Source: Pseudorhodoferax sp. Leaf274 (GTDB lineage: Bacteria > Pseudomonadota > Gammaproteobacteria > Burkholderiales > Burkholderiaceae_C). Taken from it: a stretch of 64,000 bases of DNA. The stretch is taken from NCBI RefSeq assembly GCF_001422445.1, contig NZ_LMNA01000023.1, positions 186,001-250,000 of the forward strand. Reading direction: 5' to 3'. This document shows positions 45,026 through 52,438 of this stretch, one piece after another (the first letter of the stretch is position 1; each line of letters starts with the position of its first letter). A program made the translations under genes and the position numbers. The notes under the pieces are model-generated. The model was not told the DNA's origin. It searched no databases and saw nothing but the letters and a program-made list of their open reading frames with translations.

Positions 45026-46252
45026 ATGGCAGGACCCCTGGAGGGCATTCGCGTTCTGGACCTGTCGGCCGTGCTGTCGGGGCCCATTGCGGCCGGCATG
45101 CTGGCCGACCAGGGCGCCGACGTGGTCAAGATCGAATCGCCGGACGGCGACACCTCGCGCCGCATCGGCCCGCGCAAGGCCGACATCTCGGCCATGTTCC
45201 TGGCCGCCAACCGCGGCAAGCGCTCGCTGGTGCTCGACCTCAAGCAAGCGGCTGCGCAGCAGATCGTGCGCGAGCTCGCGCAGCGTGCCGACGTGCTGGT
45301 CGAGAACTTCCGCCCCGGCGCCATGGACCGGCTGGGCCTGGGCCACGAAGCCCTGCTGGCGCTGAACCCGCGCCTGGTCTACCTGTCGATCAGCGGCTTC
45401 GGCCAGACCGGCCCCAACGCGGGCGAGCGCGCCTACGACGCCGTGATCCAGGCCGTCTCGGGCATCAGCGCCTCGCACCGCAACCAGGTCAGCGGCGACC
45501 CGCAGGTGCTGGCCGCCGCGCTGTGCGACAAGCTCACCGCGCTGACGGCCGCGCAGGCTATCTGCGCGGCCCTGCTGGCGCGCACGCGCACGGGCAAGGG
45601 CCAGTGGGTGGAGCTGGCCATGCTGGACGCGGCCGTGTCCTTCCAGTGGCCGGACGCCATGTACAACCACATCTGGCTCGACGACGCGCCGCCGCCTTCG
45701 CCCGAGTTCGGCGTGAGCCAGAAGCCCTGGAAGACCTCCGACGGCTACGCCGTGGCCTCGGGCCCGCAGCCCGTGGAGTTCGCGGCCGTGTGCGCAGGCT
45801 TCGGCCGGCCCGAGCTGGCCCAGGATCCGCGCTTCGCCAGCGTCGACGGGCGCTTCCGCCACGCGGCCGCGTTGCGCGAGGAACTCGACCCCAGCGCCGC
45901 CGCCATCGACACCGCCACCATGCTGCAGCGCATGCGCGCGCACAACGCGCCCGTGGGCCGCGTGAACGAGCGCCACGAGGTGCTGGCCGACCCGCAGGTG
46001 CTGCACAACGGCACGCTGGTGGAGGTGGACCACGGCGAGCTCGGCCGCGCGCGGCTGCCGCGCTCGCCCGCGCGCTTCAACGGCACGCCTGCGGCGGCAC
46101 CCGGCCCGGCACCGCACCTGGGCCAGCATGCGGCCGATGTGCTGGGCGAACTGGGCCATGATGCGGCGCAGCAGGACGCCTGGCGCGAGGCCGGCGTGCT
46201 CGGTGCGCCGGCAGCGTTTCCAAAATCGTCCGTTCCGACGACGCCCCGCTGA
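45026..46252 (+). CDS. CaiB/BaiF CoA-transferase family protein
   Basis: Family III CoA-transferase fold, 408 residues, moving CoA between carboxylic acids. It starts AGPLEGIRVLDLSAVLSGPI and contains LVLDLKQ, ENFRPGAMDRLGLG, ISGFGQTGPNAGERAYDAVIQAVSG (Asp of the typical nucleophile region in RAYDAVIQ) and GKGQWVELAMLDA. Compared with the racemase-like gene at 7684, the residues here are those of true CoA-transferases (the Asp in AYDAVIQAVSG, where the racemase has its catalytic His). Two ATGs occur, at 45020 and 45026; the AAGGAG at 45014 is correctly spaced only for 45026. Its last 10 codons overlap a shared-box promoter, so the end of the protein may be under a double constraint. Confidence 0.92.
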   Translation: MAGPLEGIRVLDLSAVLSGPIAAGMLADQGADVVKIESPDGDTSRRIGPRKADISAMFLAANRGKRSLVLDLKQAAAQQIVRELAQRADVLVENFRPGAMDRLGLGHEALLALNPRLVYLSISGFGQTGPNAGERAYDAVIQAVSGISASHRNQVSGDPQVLAAALCDKLTALTAAQAICAALLARTRTGKGQWVELAMLDAAVSFQWPDAMYNHIWLDDAPPPSPEFGVSQKPWKTSDGYAVASGPQPVEFAAVCAGFGRPELAQDPRFASVDGRFRHAAALREELDPSAAAIDTATMLQRMRAHNAPVGRVNERHEVLADPQVLHNGTLVEVDHGELGRARLPRSPARFNGTPAAAPGPAPHLGQHAADVLGELGHDAAQQDAWREAGVLGAPAAFPKSSVPTTPR

Positions 46253-46269
46253 GGCGCCGCCGCGAACAT
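46224..46269 (+). promoter_or_regulatory. Shared-box promoter of the thiolase-LivGFHM-LvaABC-like operon
   Basis: AATCGTCCGTTCCGACGACG (46224-46243) is the box, with CGAACAT (46263-46269) 19 bp downstream as a -10. It lies inside the last codons of the CaiB-family gene. It would start the transcript of the ten-gene run from 46305 to 55771. Confidence 0.65.
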
Positions 46270-46304
46270 CCCGCCAGAACCCGATCCCGAAGGAGACTTG
46301 TCCC

Positions 46305-47483
46305 ATGGCAGAAGCATTCATCGTCGCCGCCACGCGCACGGCCGGCGGCCGCCGCAACGGCCGGCTGGCCGGCTGGCACCCCGCCGATCTGGCCGCCCAG
46401 GTGCTGGACGCACTGGTGGCCCGCACCGGTGCCGACCCGGCCCTGGTCGAAGACGTGATCCTGGGCTGCGTGGGCCAGGCCGGCGAGCAATCGACCAACA
46501 TCGCGCGCAACGCCGTGCTGGCCTCCAGCCTGCCCGAGTCCGTGCCCGGCACCTCGATCGACCGCCAGTGCGGCTCCTCGCAGCAGGCGCTGCACTTCGC
46601 GGCCCAGGCCGTGATGTCGGGCAGCATGGACGTGGTGATCGCCGCTGGCGTGGAAAGCATGACGCGCGTGCCCATGGGCACCCCCGGCATCCTGGCGGCC
46701 AAGGCCGGCCTGGGCACTTACATGAGCCCTGCCATGCAGAAGCGCTATCCCGGCATCCAGTTCAGCCAGTTCACGGGCGCCGAACAGATCGCGAAGAACT
46801 ACAACCTGTCCAAGGAACAGCTCGACGCGTTCGCGCTGCTGAGCCACCAGCGCGCCATCGCGGCGACGCAGGCCGGCCACTTCAAGGACGAGATCCTGCC
46901 CGTGGCCGTGCGCATGGCCGACGGCAGCGAGCCCGGCGAGCAGCACCTGGCCGACGAAGGCATCCGCTACGAGGCCACTTTGGCAAGCATCGCCGCCGTC
47001 AAGCTGATCGCCGAAGGCGGCCGCTGCACGGCGGCCAGCGCCAGCCAGATCTGCGATGGCGCCAGCGGCGTGATGGTCGTCAACGAGCGCGGCCTGAAGG
47101 CCCTGGGCGTGCAGCCGCTGGCCCGCATCCACCACATGAGCGTGCTGGGCCACGACCCGGTCATCATGCTGGAGGCGCCGATCCCGGCCACGCAGCGCGC
47201 GCTGAAGAAGGCCGGCATGTCGATCTCCGACATCGACCTGTTCGAGGTGAACGAGGCCTTCGCGCCGATCCCGCTGGCCTGGCTGCAGGCCACCGGTGCC
47301 GACCCCGAGCGCCTGAACGTCAACGGCGGCGCCATCGCGCTGGGCCACCCGCTGGGCGCCTCGGGCACCAAGCTCATGACCACGCTCGTGCACGCGCTGG
47401 GCCAGCGCGGCAAGCGCTACGGCCTGCAGACCATGTGCGAAGGCGGCGGCATGGCCAACGTGACCATCATCGAGCGGCTCTGA
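46305..47483 (+). CDS. Acetyl-CoA C-acetyltransferase (thiolase)
   Basis: Thiolase of 392 residues. The nucleophilic Cys is in SIDRQCGSSQQALHF (about residue 87); other active-site parts are NEAFAPIPLAWL, GGAIALGHPLGASGT (His) and MCEGGGMANVTIIE (Cys). QCGSS and CEGGGMAN are typical of one branch of degradative thiolases, different from the thiolase at 32000. An AAGGAGACTTG site precedes the ATG at 46305. It is the first gene of a long operon with the Liv-type importer and the LvaABC-like enzymes. Confidence 0.95.
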   Translation: MAEAFIVAATRTAGGRRNGRLAGWHPADLAAQVLDALVARTGADPALVEDVILGCVGQAGEQSTNIARNAVLASSLPESVPGTSIDRQCGSSQQALHFAAQAVMSGSMDVVIAAGVESMTRVPMGTPGILAAKAGLGTYMSPAMQKRYPGIQFSQFTGAEQIAKNYNLSKEQLDAFALLSHQRAIAATQAGHFKDEILPVAVRMADGSEPGEQHLADEGIRYEATLASIAAVKLIAEGGRCTAASASQICDGASGVMVVNERGLKALGVQPLARIHHMSVLGHDPVIMLEAPIPATQRALKKAGMSISDIDLFEVNEAFAPIPLAWLQATGADPERLNVNGGAIALGHPLGASGTKLMTTLVHALGQRGKRYGLQTMCEGGGMANVTIIERL

Positions 47484-47552
47484 GCCACGCCTTCCCGGCG
47501 TGTGCCGCGGCAGCGCCCGCCGGGTTCCCAACCAAGAACAAAGGACCGATGC

Positions 47553-48359
47553 ATGGCACATGACCGTGATCGTGGAGACAAGCCCCTGCTGCACATCGAG
47601 GGTGTGACGGTGCGCTTCGGCGGCATCGTGGCGCTGGACGGCGTGTCGTTCGACGTCGCGCGCGGCCAGATCTGCGGCCTGATCGGGCCCAACGGCGCCG
47701 GCAAGAGCACGCTGTTCAACTGCCTGTCGCGGCTGTACACCTTCAGCAGCGGGCGCATCGAATTCGAAGGCCAGCCGCTGGCCAGCCTGCCGCGCCACAA
47801 GATGGCCGGCCTGGGCATCGGCCGCACCTTCCAGAACCTGGCGCTGTTCCGCACGATGACGGTGCTGGAGAACGTGCTCGTGGGCTGCCACAGCAAGCAC
47901 CATGCGGGCTTTTTGCGCAACGCGTTCCGGCTGCCCGGCGTGGCGCGCATCGAGGCCGAGGCACTTGCGCGTGCGCACGAGCTGATCGATTTCCTGCAGC
48001 TCGGCCCGGTGGCCGAACGCACCGTCGCCGATCTGCCGTTCGGCACGCAAAAGCGCGTGGAACTGGCGCGCGCGCTGGCGTCGGAGCCGCAGCTGCTGCT
48101 GCTCGACGAGCCGGCCTGCGGCCTGAACCACGAGGAACTGGAAAGCCTGGGCGAGCTGATCCTGGACATCCGCAACCGGCGCCACGTCACCGTGTTGCTC
48201 GTGGAGCACCACATGAGCCTGGTGATGGGCGTGTCGGACAAGGTGGTCGCGCTGAACTTCGGCAAGAAGATCGCCGAAGGCACGCCGGCCGAGGTACGCC
48301 GGCACCCCGAAGTGATCCGGGCCTACCTGGGTGAAGACGAGACGGAGACCGTGGCATGA
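47553..48359 (+). CDS. livG: Branched-chain amino acid-type ABC transporter ATPase LivG
   Basis: ATP-binding subunit of a Liv-type importer, 268 residues. Walker A is GPNGAGKST (about residues 49-57); the LivG-specific GIGRTFQNLALFRTMTVLENV follows, then the signature FGTQKRVELARAL, Walker B LLLLDEPACGLN and the H-loop VLLVEHHM. The ATG at 47553 is the plausible start. Note that GGAGACAAG, the leader sequence used by many genes here, lies inside the first codons (47574) and is correctly spaced for an in-frame CTG at 47586, which would begin LLHIEGVTVRFGG like most LivG proteins. A shorter protein starting there is a possibility. It ends overlapping a 37-codon frame. Confidence 0.93.
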   Translation: MAHDRDRGDKPLLHIEGVTVRFGGIVALDGVSFDVARGQICGLIGPNGAGKSTLFNCLSRLYTFSSGRIEFEGQPLASLPRHKMAGLGIGRTFQNLALFRTMTVLENVLVGCHSKHHAGFLRNAFRLPGVARIEAEALARAHELIDFLQLGPVAERTVADLPFGTQKRVELARALASEPQLLLLDEPACGLNHEELESLGELILDIRNRRHVTVLLVEHHMSLVMGVSDKVVALNFGKKIAEGTPAEVRRHPEVIRAYLGEDETETVA

Positions 48360-48469
48360 GCACACTTGGCGAGGGGCCCCGCTTGCGGGGATCGACACCG
48401 TGCGAATGGCGCTGGGCGCCGACCTGCGCGACGTTTGAACGACACGACGGTTCGGAGGTGACCCCATGA
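48356..48469 (+). CDS. Small coupled reading frame between livG and livF (37 codons)
   Basis: A frame of 37 codons (beginning MSTLGEGPRLRGSTPCEWRW). Its ATG overlaps the livG stop (ATGA) and its TGA overlaps the livF ATG (ATGA), so ribosomes could pass from livG to livF through it. Inside lies the perfect hairpin CCCCGCTTGCGGGG (48377-48390). I recognise no similarity. It may be a real small protein, a translational coupling device, or a chance frame in degraded sequence: livG and livF usually lie directly next to each other. Confidence 0.4.
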   Translation: MSTLGEGPRLRGSTPCEWRWAPTCATFERHDGSEVTP

Positions 48470-49182
48470 CGAAGCTTCTGGAAGTCCGCGGCCTGCATGC
48501 CGCCTACGGCCCCACGCGCGTGCTGCAGGGCATCGACATCGACGTCTCCGAAGGCGAAGTGGTCGCACTGCTGGGGGCCAACGGCGCCGGCAAGACCACC
48601 ACGCTGCGCGCGCTGTGCCAGATGATGGTCAGCACGCAGGGCACGATCACCTTGGCAGGCCAGCGCATCGACGGCCGTGCCACGGAGCAGATCGCCAAGG
48701 CCGGCGTGGGCCATGTGCCCGACGGCCGCGGCACCTTCCTGGGCCTGACGACCGAGGAGAACCTGCGCCTGGGCGCCTACGCCCGCGCAAGCCGGGCCGG
48801 CATCGAGGACGACCTGGCCAAGGTCTACGGCTACTTCCCGCGGCTGAAGGAGCGGCATGCCCAGCAGGCCGGCACGCTGTCGGGCGGCGAGCAACAGATG
48901 CTGGCCATCGGCCGCGCGCTGATGGGCAAGCCGCGCCTCTTGCTGCTGGACGAGCCCTCGTTCGGCCTGGCGCCGCTGATCGTGAAGGACATCTTCTCCA
49001 TCATGCGGCGCATCAACCAGGAGGAGCGCGTCTCCATCCTGCTGGTGGAGCAGAACGCCAAGCTGGCCCTGGAACTGGCCAGCACCGCCTACCTGATCGA
49101 GACCGGGCGCATCGTGCTGTCCGGGCCCTCGGCCGAGATCCGCAGCAACGACGCGGTGCGCCGCGCGTACTTGGGGGAATAG
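48466..49182 (+). CDS. livF: Branched-chain amino acid-type ABC transporter ATPase LivF
   Basis: Second ATPase of the Liv-type importer, 238 residues. Walker A is GANGAGKTTTLRAL, LivF-specific GRGTFLGLTTEENL follows, then the signature LSGGEQQMLAIGRAL, Walker B LLLLDEPSFGLAP and the H-loop-like VSILLVEQNA. A GGAGGTGACCCC sequence gives a very strong ribosome site. Its stop is 5 bp from livH. With LivG it forms the ATPase pair that drives LivH/LivM. Confidence 0.95.
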   Translation: MTKLLEVRGLHAAYGPTRVLQGIDIDVSEGEVVALLGANGAGKTTTLRALCQMMVSTQGTITLAGQRIDGRATEQIAKAGVGHVPDGRGTFLGLTTEENLRLGAYARASRAGIEDDLAKVYGYFPRLKERHAQQAGTLSGGEQQMLAIGRALMGKPRLLLLDEPSFGLAPLIVKDIFSIMRRINQEERVSILLVEQNAKLALELASTAYLIETGRIVLSGPSAEIRSNDAVRRAYLGE

Positions 49183-49187
49183 ACAAG

Positions 49188-50060
49188 ATGGACGCCTTCG
49201 TTCACCAACTGCTGGCGGGCCTGGCCACCGGCGGCATCTACGCCAGCGTGGCGCTGGCCCTGGTCATGATCTACCAGGCCACGCACCACATCAATTTCGC
49301 CCAGGGCGAGATGGCGATGTTCTCCACCTTCATCGCCTGGAGCCTGATGCAGGCAGGCTTCCCGTACTGGGCCGCCTTCGTGGCCACGGTGGTGCTGTCC
49401 TTCGTGCTCGCGGCGGTGGTCGAGTTCACCGTGATCCGCCCCATGCACGACAAGCCCGTGCTCTCCGTCGTGGTGGTGTTCATCGGCCTGCTGGTGATCT
49501 TCCACAGCCTGGCGGGCTGGCTGTTCGGCTACACGATCAAGCAGTTCCCCAGCCCCTTCCCGTCGGACGCCTGGTTCGCCAGCTCGCTGATGTCGGCGCA
49601 CGAGGTCGGCGCCATCTTCGTCACGCTGTGCGTGGTGGCCCTGCTGTTCAGCTTCTTCCGCTTCACGCCGCTGGGCCTGGCCATGCGCGCCGCGGCGCAG
49701 AACGCGGCGTCGTCGCGGCTGGTGGGCATCAACGTGGGCCGCATGCTGATGCTGGGCTGGGGCCTGGCCGGCGCCATCGGCGCGGTGGCCGGCATGATGG
49801 TGGCGCCCGTGGTCTTCCTCGACCCGCACATGATGAGCGGCGTGCTGCTGTACGCCTTCGCCGGTGCGCTGATCGGCGGCATCGACAACCCGGTGGGCGC
49901 CGTGCTCGGCGGCTTCATCGTGGGCGTGCTGGAGAACCTGATCGGCACCTACGTGGTGGGCACCGAGCTCAAGCTGTCGGTCGCGCTGGTGCTGATCGTC
50001 GGCGTGCTCATCGTCAAGCCTTCCGGCCTCATGGGCCGCACCATCGTCACGCGGGTCTGA
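49188..50060 (+). CDS. livH: Branched-chain amino acid-type ABC transporter permease LivH
   Basis: Inner-membrane permease of 290 residues with about eight membrane segments. The start QLLAGLATGGIYASVALALVMIYQATHHINFAQGEMAMFS is the LivH hallmark (NFAQGE). The later AMRAAAQNAASSRLVGINVGRM is the EAA-like loop touching the ATPases, and LIGGIDNPVGAVLGGFIVGVLENL ends the domain. The ATG at 49188 follows livF by 5 bp, and livM begins 5 bp after its end. Confidence 0.95.
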   Translation: MDAFVHQLLAGLATGGIYASVALALVMIYQATHHINFAQGEMAMFSTFIAWSLMQAGFPYWAAFVATVVLSFVLAAVVEFTVIRPMHDKPVLSVVVVFIGLLVIFHSLAGWLFGYTIKQFPSPFPSDAWFASSLMSAHEVGAIFVTLCVVALLFSFFRFTPLGLAMRAAAQNAASSRLVGINVGRMLMLGWGLAGAIGAVAGMMVAPVVFLDPHMMSGVLLYAFAGALIGGIDNPVGAVLGGFIVGVLENLIGTYVVGTELKLSVALVLIVGVLIVKPSGLMGRTIVTRV

Positions 50061-50065
50061 ACGCC

Positions 50066-51091
50066 ATGAACACGCAAGTCTCTTCCGTTTTGCCGATCCC
50101 GACTGCCTCCCCTGCCGGCGCCGCAGCCACCCGGCCAGCCGCGTCGCGCACGACCTTGGCCTGGGTCAGCCTGCTGGTGCTGCTGGCCATCGCGCTGACC
50201 TTCTTCCTGAAGGGCTACCAGCTGTTCCAGGCCACCATGGTGCTGTCGTACGCGATCGCGCTGCTGGGCCTGAACATCCTGACGGGCTACAACGGCCAGA
50301 TCTCGCTGGGCCACGGCGCCTTCTATGCCATCGGCGCCTACACCACGGGCATCCTGATGGAGCACGCCAGCATGCCGTACTTCCTCACGGTGCCGTCGGC
50401 GGCCGTGGTCTGCCTCATCGTCGGCTACCTGTTCGGCCGGCCGGCGCTCAAGCTCGAAGGCCTGTACCTGGCGCTGGCGACCTTCGCACTGGGCGTGGCC
50501 ATGCCCCAGCTGCTCAAGTACAAGCACCTGGAGCAGTGGACCGGCGGCGTGCAGGGCATCGTGCTCATGAAGCCGGGCGCGCCGTTCGGCCTGCCGCTCA
50601 CGGAAGACCAATGGGTCTACCTGTTCTCGCTGCTGGTCACAGTGGTCATGTTCGTGATCGCCCACAACCTGCTGCAAAGCGGCAGCGGCCGCGCCATGCG
50701 CGCGATCCGCGACCACGCCATGGCGGCCGAGGCCATGGGCGTGGACAACAACCACTACAAGGCCATGACCTTCGGCGTCTCGGCCGCGTTCACGGGCGTG
50801 GGCGGCGCGCTGTCGGCCATCGCGGTGCAGTTCGTCGCGCCCGATTCGTTCACGCTGTTCCTGTCGATCTCGCTGCTGGTGGGCATCGTGGTCGGTGGCG
50901 TGGGCACGCTGTACGGCGCGATCTTCGGCGCCATCTTCATCATGTTCGTACCGACCTTCGCCGAGAAGGTGTCCAAGGCCGCGCCCTGGGCCGTCTACGG
51001 CGTGGTGCTGATCATCTTCATGTTCGCCATGCCGGGCGGCGTGGTGGGCCTGCTGCGCAAGATCCAGGCGCGCTTCGGCCGTGCCGGATGA
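50066..51091 (+). CDS. livM: Branched-chain amino acid-type ABC transporter permease LivM
   Basis: Second permease, 341 residues, with about ten hydrophobic segments. ALLGLNILTGYNGQISLGHGAFYAIGAYTT is the typical LivM segment (GQISLGHGAF), and AMRAIRDHAMAAEAMGVDNNHYKAMTFGVSA forms the ATPase-contacting loop. The N-terminal 30 residues are Ala/Pro-rich and hydrophilic. The end overlaps the GTG start of the kinase-like gene by 11 bp, which ties the importer to the LvaABC-like enzymes in one translationally coupled transcript. Confidence 0.95.
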   Translation: MNTQVSSVLPIPTASPAGAAATRPAASRTTLAWVSLLVLLAIALTFFLKGYQLFQATMVLSYAIALLGLNILTGYNGQISLGHGAFYAIGAYTTGILMEHASMPYFLTVPSAAVVCLIVGYLFGRPALKLEGLYLALATFALGVAMPQLLKYKHLEQWTGGVQGIVLMKPGAPFGLPLTEDQWVYLFSLLVTVVMFVIAHNLLQSGSGRAMRAIRDHAMAAEAMGVDNNHYKAMTFGVSAAFTGVGGALSAIAVQFVAPDSFTLFLSISLLVGIVVGGVGTLYGAIFGAIFIMFVPTFAEKVSKAAPWAVYGVVLIIFMFAMPGGVVGLLRKIQARFGRAG

Positions 51092-52076
51092 GCGTGCGCA
51101 GCTGCTGGAGGCCCTGCAGGCACTGGCCGGTCGGCTGGTGCCGGGCGGCGGCCCGGTAGCGGACCTGCGCCGCCTGTCGGGCGGCGCGAGCCAGCAGACC
51201 TGGGCCTTCACGGTAGCCGGCACACCGCTGATCCTGCGTCGCGCGGCCACCGTGGAACACGGGCGCAACCATGGCTCCGCTGGCCTGGCCAACGAAGCGG
51301 TGCTGATCACCGCGGCGCATGGCGCCGGCGTGCCGGTGCCGGCCGTGCGCCACGTGCTGCAGCCCGACGACGGTGCCGGCGACGGCTTCGTGATGGACCG
51401 CCTGGAGGGCGAGACGCTGGGCCGGCGCATCGTGCGCGACCCGGCGCTGGCCGGTGCCCGCCGTGTGCTGGCGCAGCAGTGCGGCGCGGCCATGGCACGC
51501 ATCCACGGCCTGGCGACCGAACGATTGCCCGTGCTGCGCACGGCCTGCGCGCGCGCCGAGCTGGACTTCCAGGCCGGCCTGCACGCAAGCCATGGCACGG
51601 TGCGGCCGGTGTTCGCGCTGGCCCTGCAATGGCTGGCGCGCCACGCGCCCGCCGATGTGGACCGGCCCGTGCTGGTGCATGGCGACTTCCGCAACGGCAA
51701 CCTCATGGTCGATGCCGACGGGCTGCGTGGCGTGCTCGACTGGGAGCTGGCCCACCTGGGCGACCCGATGGAAGACCTGGGCTGGATCTGCGTGCGCTCC
51801 TGGCGCTTCGGCGGTGGCAAGGCGCTGCCGGTGGGCGGCTTCGGCACGCGCGAGGCGCTCTGCGCGGGCTACGTGGAGGCGGGCGGCCGGCTCGACGCGG
51901 GGCGGCTGCGCTGGTGGGAGATGCTGGGCACGCTCAAGTGGGGCGTCGTCTGCGAATCCATGGTGCAGTCCTGGATCGACGGCTCCGAACCCGAACTGGA
52001 GAAGGCCGCCATCGGCCGGCGCGTGTCCGAGGTGGAGTCGGACCTGCTGGCCCTGTTGGCCGAGGAGAGCCGCTGA
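51081..52076 (+). CDS. Acyl-CoA kinase-like phosphotransferase (APH family, LvaA-like)
   Basis: Aminoglycoside-phosphotransferase-fold kinase of 331 residues. The catalytic loop is VHGDFRNGNLMV (HGDxxxxN) at about residues 197-208, and the metal-binding DWELAHLGDP follows. In Pseudomonas putida the relative LvaA, with the small LvaB, phosphorylates the hydroxyl of 4-hydroxyvaleryl-CoA, so that LvaC can remove it; in animals the same domain is fused to acyl-CoA dehydrogenase (ACAD11, ACAD10). The start is GTG 51081, overlapping livM by 11 bp, because no in-frame ATG precedes the conserved LSGGASQQTWAF. It is directly followed by a DUF6285 protein and an acyl-CoA dehydrogenase, in the lvaABC order. 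Antibiotic resistance is not implied. Confidence 0.88.
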   Translation: MPDERAQLLEALQALAGRLVPGGGPVADLRRLSGGASQQTWAFTVAGTPLILRRAATVEHGRNHGSAGLANEAVLITAAHGAGVPVPAVRHVLQPDDGAGDGFVMDRLEGETLGRRIVRDPALAGARRVLAQQCGAAMARIHGLATERLPVLRTACARAELDFQAGLHASHGTVRPVFALALQWLARHAPADVDRPVLVHGDFRNGNLMVDADGLRGVLDWELAHLGDPMEDLGWICVRSWRFGGGKALPVGGFGTREALCAGYVEAGGRLDAGRLRWWEMLGTLKWGVVCESMVQSWIDGSEPELEKAAIGRRVSEVESDLLALLAEESR

Positions 52077-52438
52077 TGCAGGACCGACCGCACGCACCCG
52101 AGCTGCTGCAGGCCGTGGCGCAGTTCCTGCGTGAACGCGTGCTGCCCGCCACGGATGGCGCACTGGCCTACCAGGTGCGCGTGGCCGCCAATGCGCTGGC
52201 CATCGCGCAGCGCGAGGCGGAGCAGGGCGCGAGTGCCCAGGCCCGCGAGGCCGAGGGCTTGCGCGCGTTGCTGGGGGCAGAGACGCCAGCAGATCTGCAA
52301 GCCGCCAACCGCCTGCTGTGCGAACGCATCGCCGCGGGCGCGATGGACCTTTCCACGCCGGGCCTGCTCGCGCACCTGCAAGCCACGACGGCCGCCAGGC
52401 TCGCCATCGACCAACCCGGGTATTCCGCGGAACCATGA
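52076..52438 (+). CDS. DUF6285-type small protein (LvaB-like)
   Basis: A protein of 120 residues with ELLQAVAQFLRERVLPATDG, then YQVRVAANALAIAQRE and RLLCERIAAG. It matches what I recall of the DUF6285 family, which is regularly encoded between an APH-like kinase and an acyl-CoA dehydrogenase. In Pseudomonas putida, LvaB is the corresponding small partner required with LvaA for phosphorylation of 4-hydroxyacyl-CoA. The ATG overlaps the stop of the kinase (TGATG), and its own TGA overlaps the next ATG (ATGA), so the three proteins are likely made in fixed proportion. The function as kinase subunit is inferred from that system. Confidence 0.82.
   Translation: MQDRPHAPELLQAVAQFLRERVLPATDGALAYQVRVAANALAIAQREAEQGASAQAREAEGLRALLGAETPADLQAANRLLCERIAAGAMDLSTPGLLAHLQATTAARLAIDQPGYSAEP

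Noticed and set aside
51081-52076. Aminoglycoside resistance gene
   Set aside because: The APH-like fold is shared with acyl-CoA kinases. The overlap with livM, DUF6285 and an ACAD11-like gene points to catabolism, not resistance.
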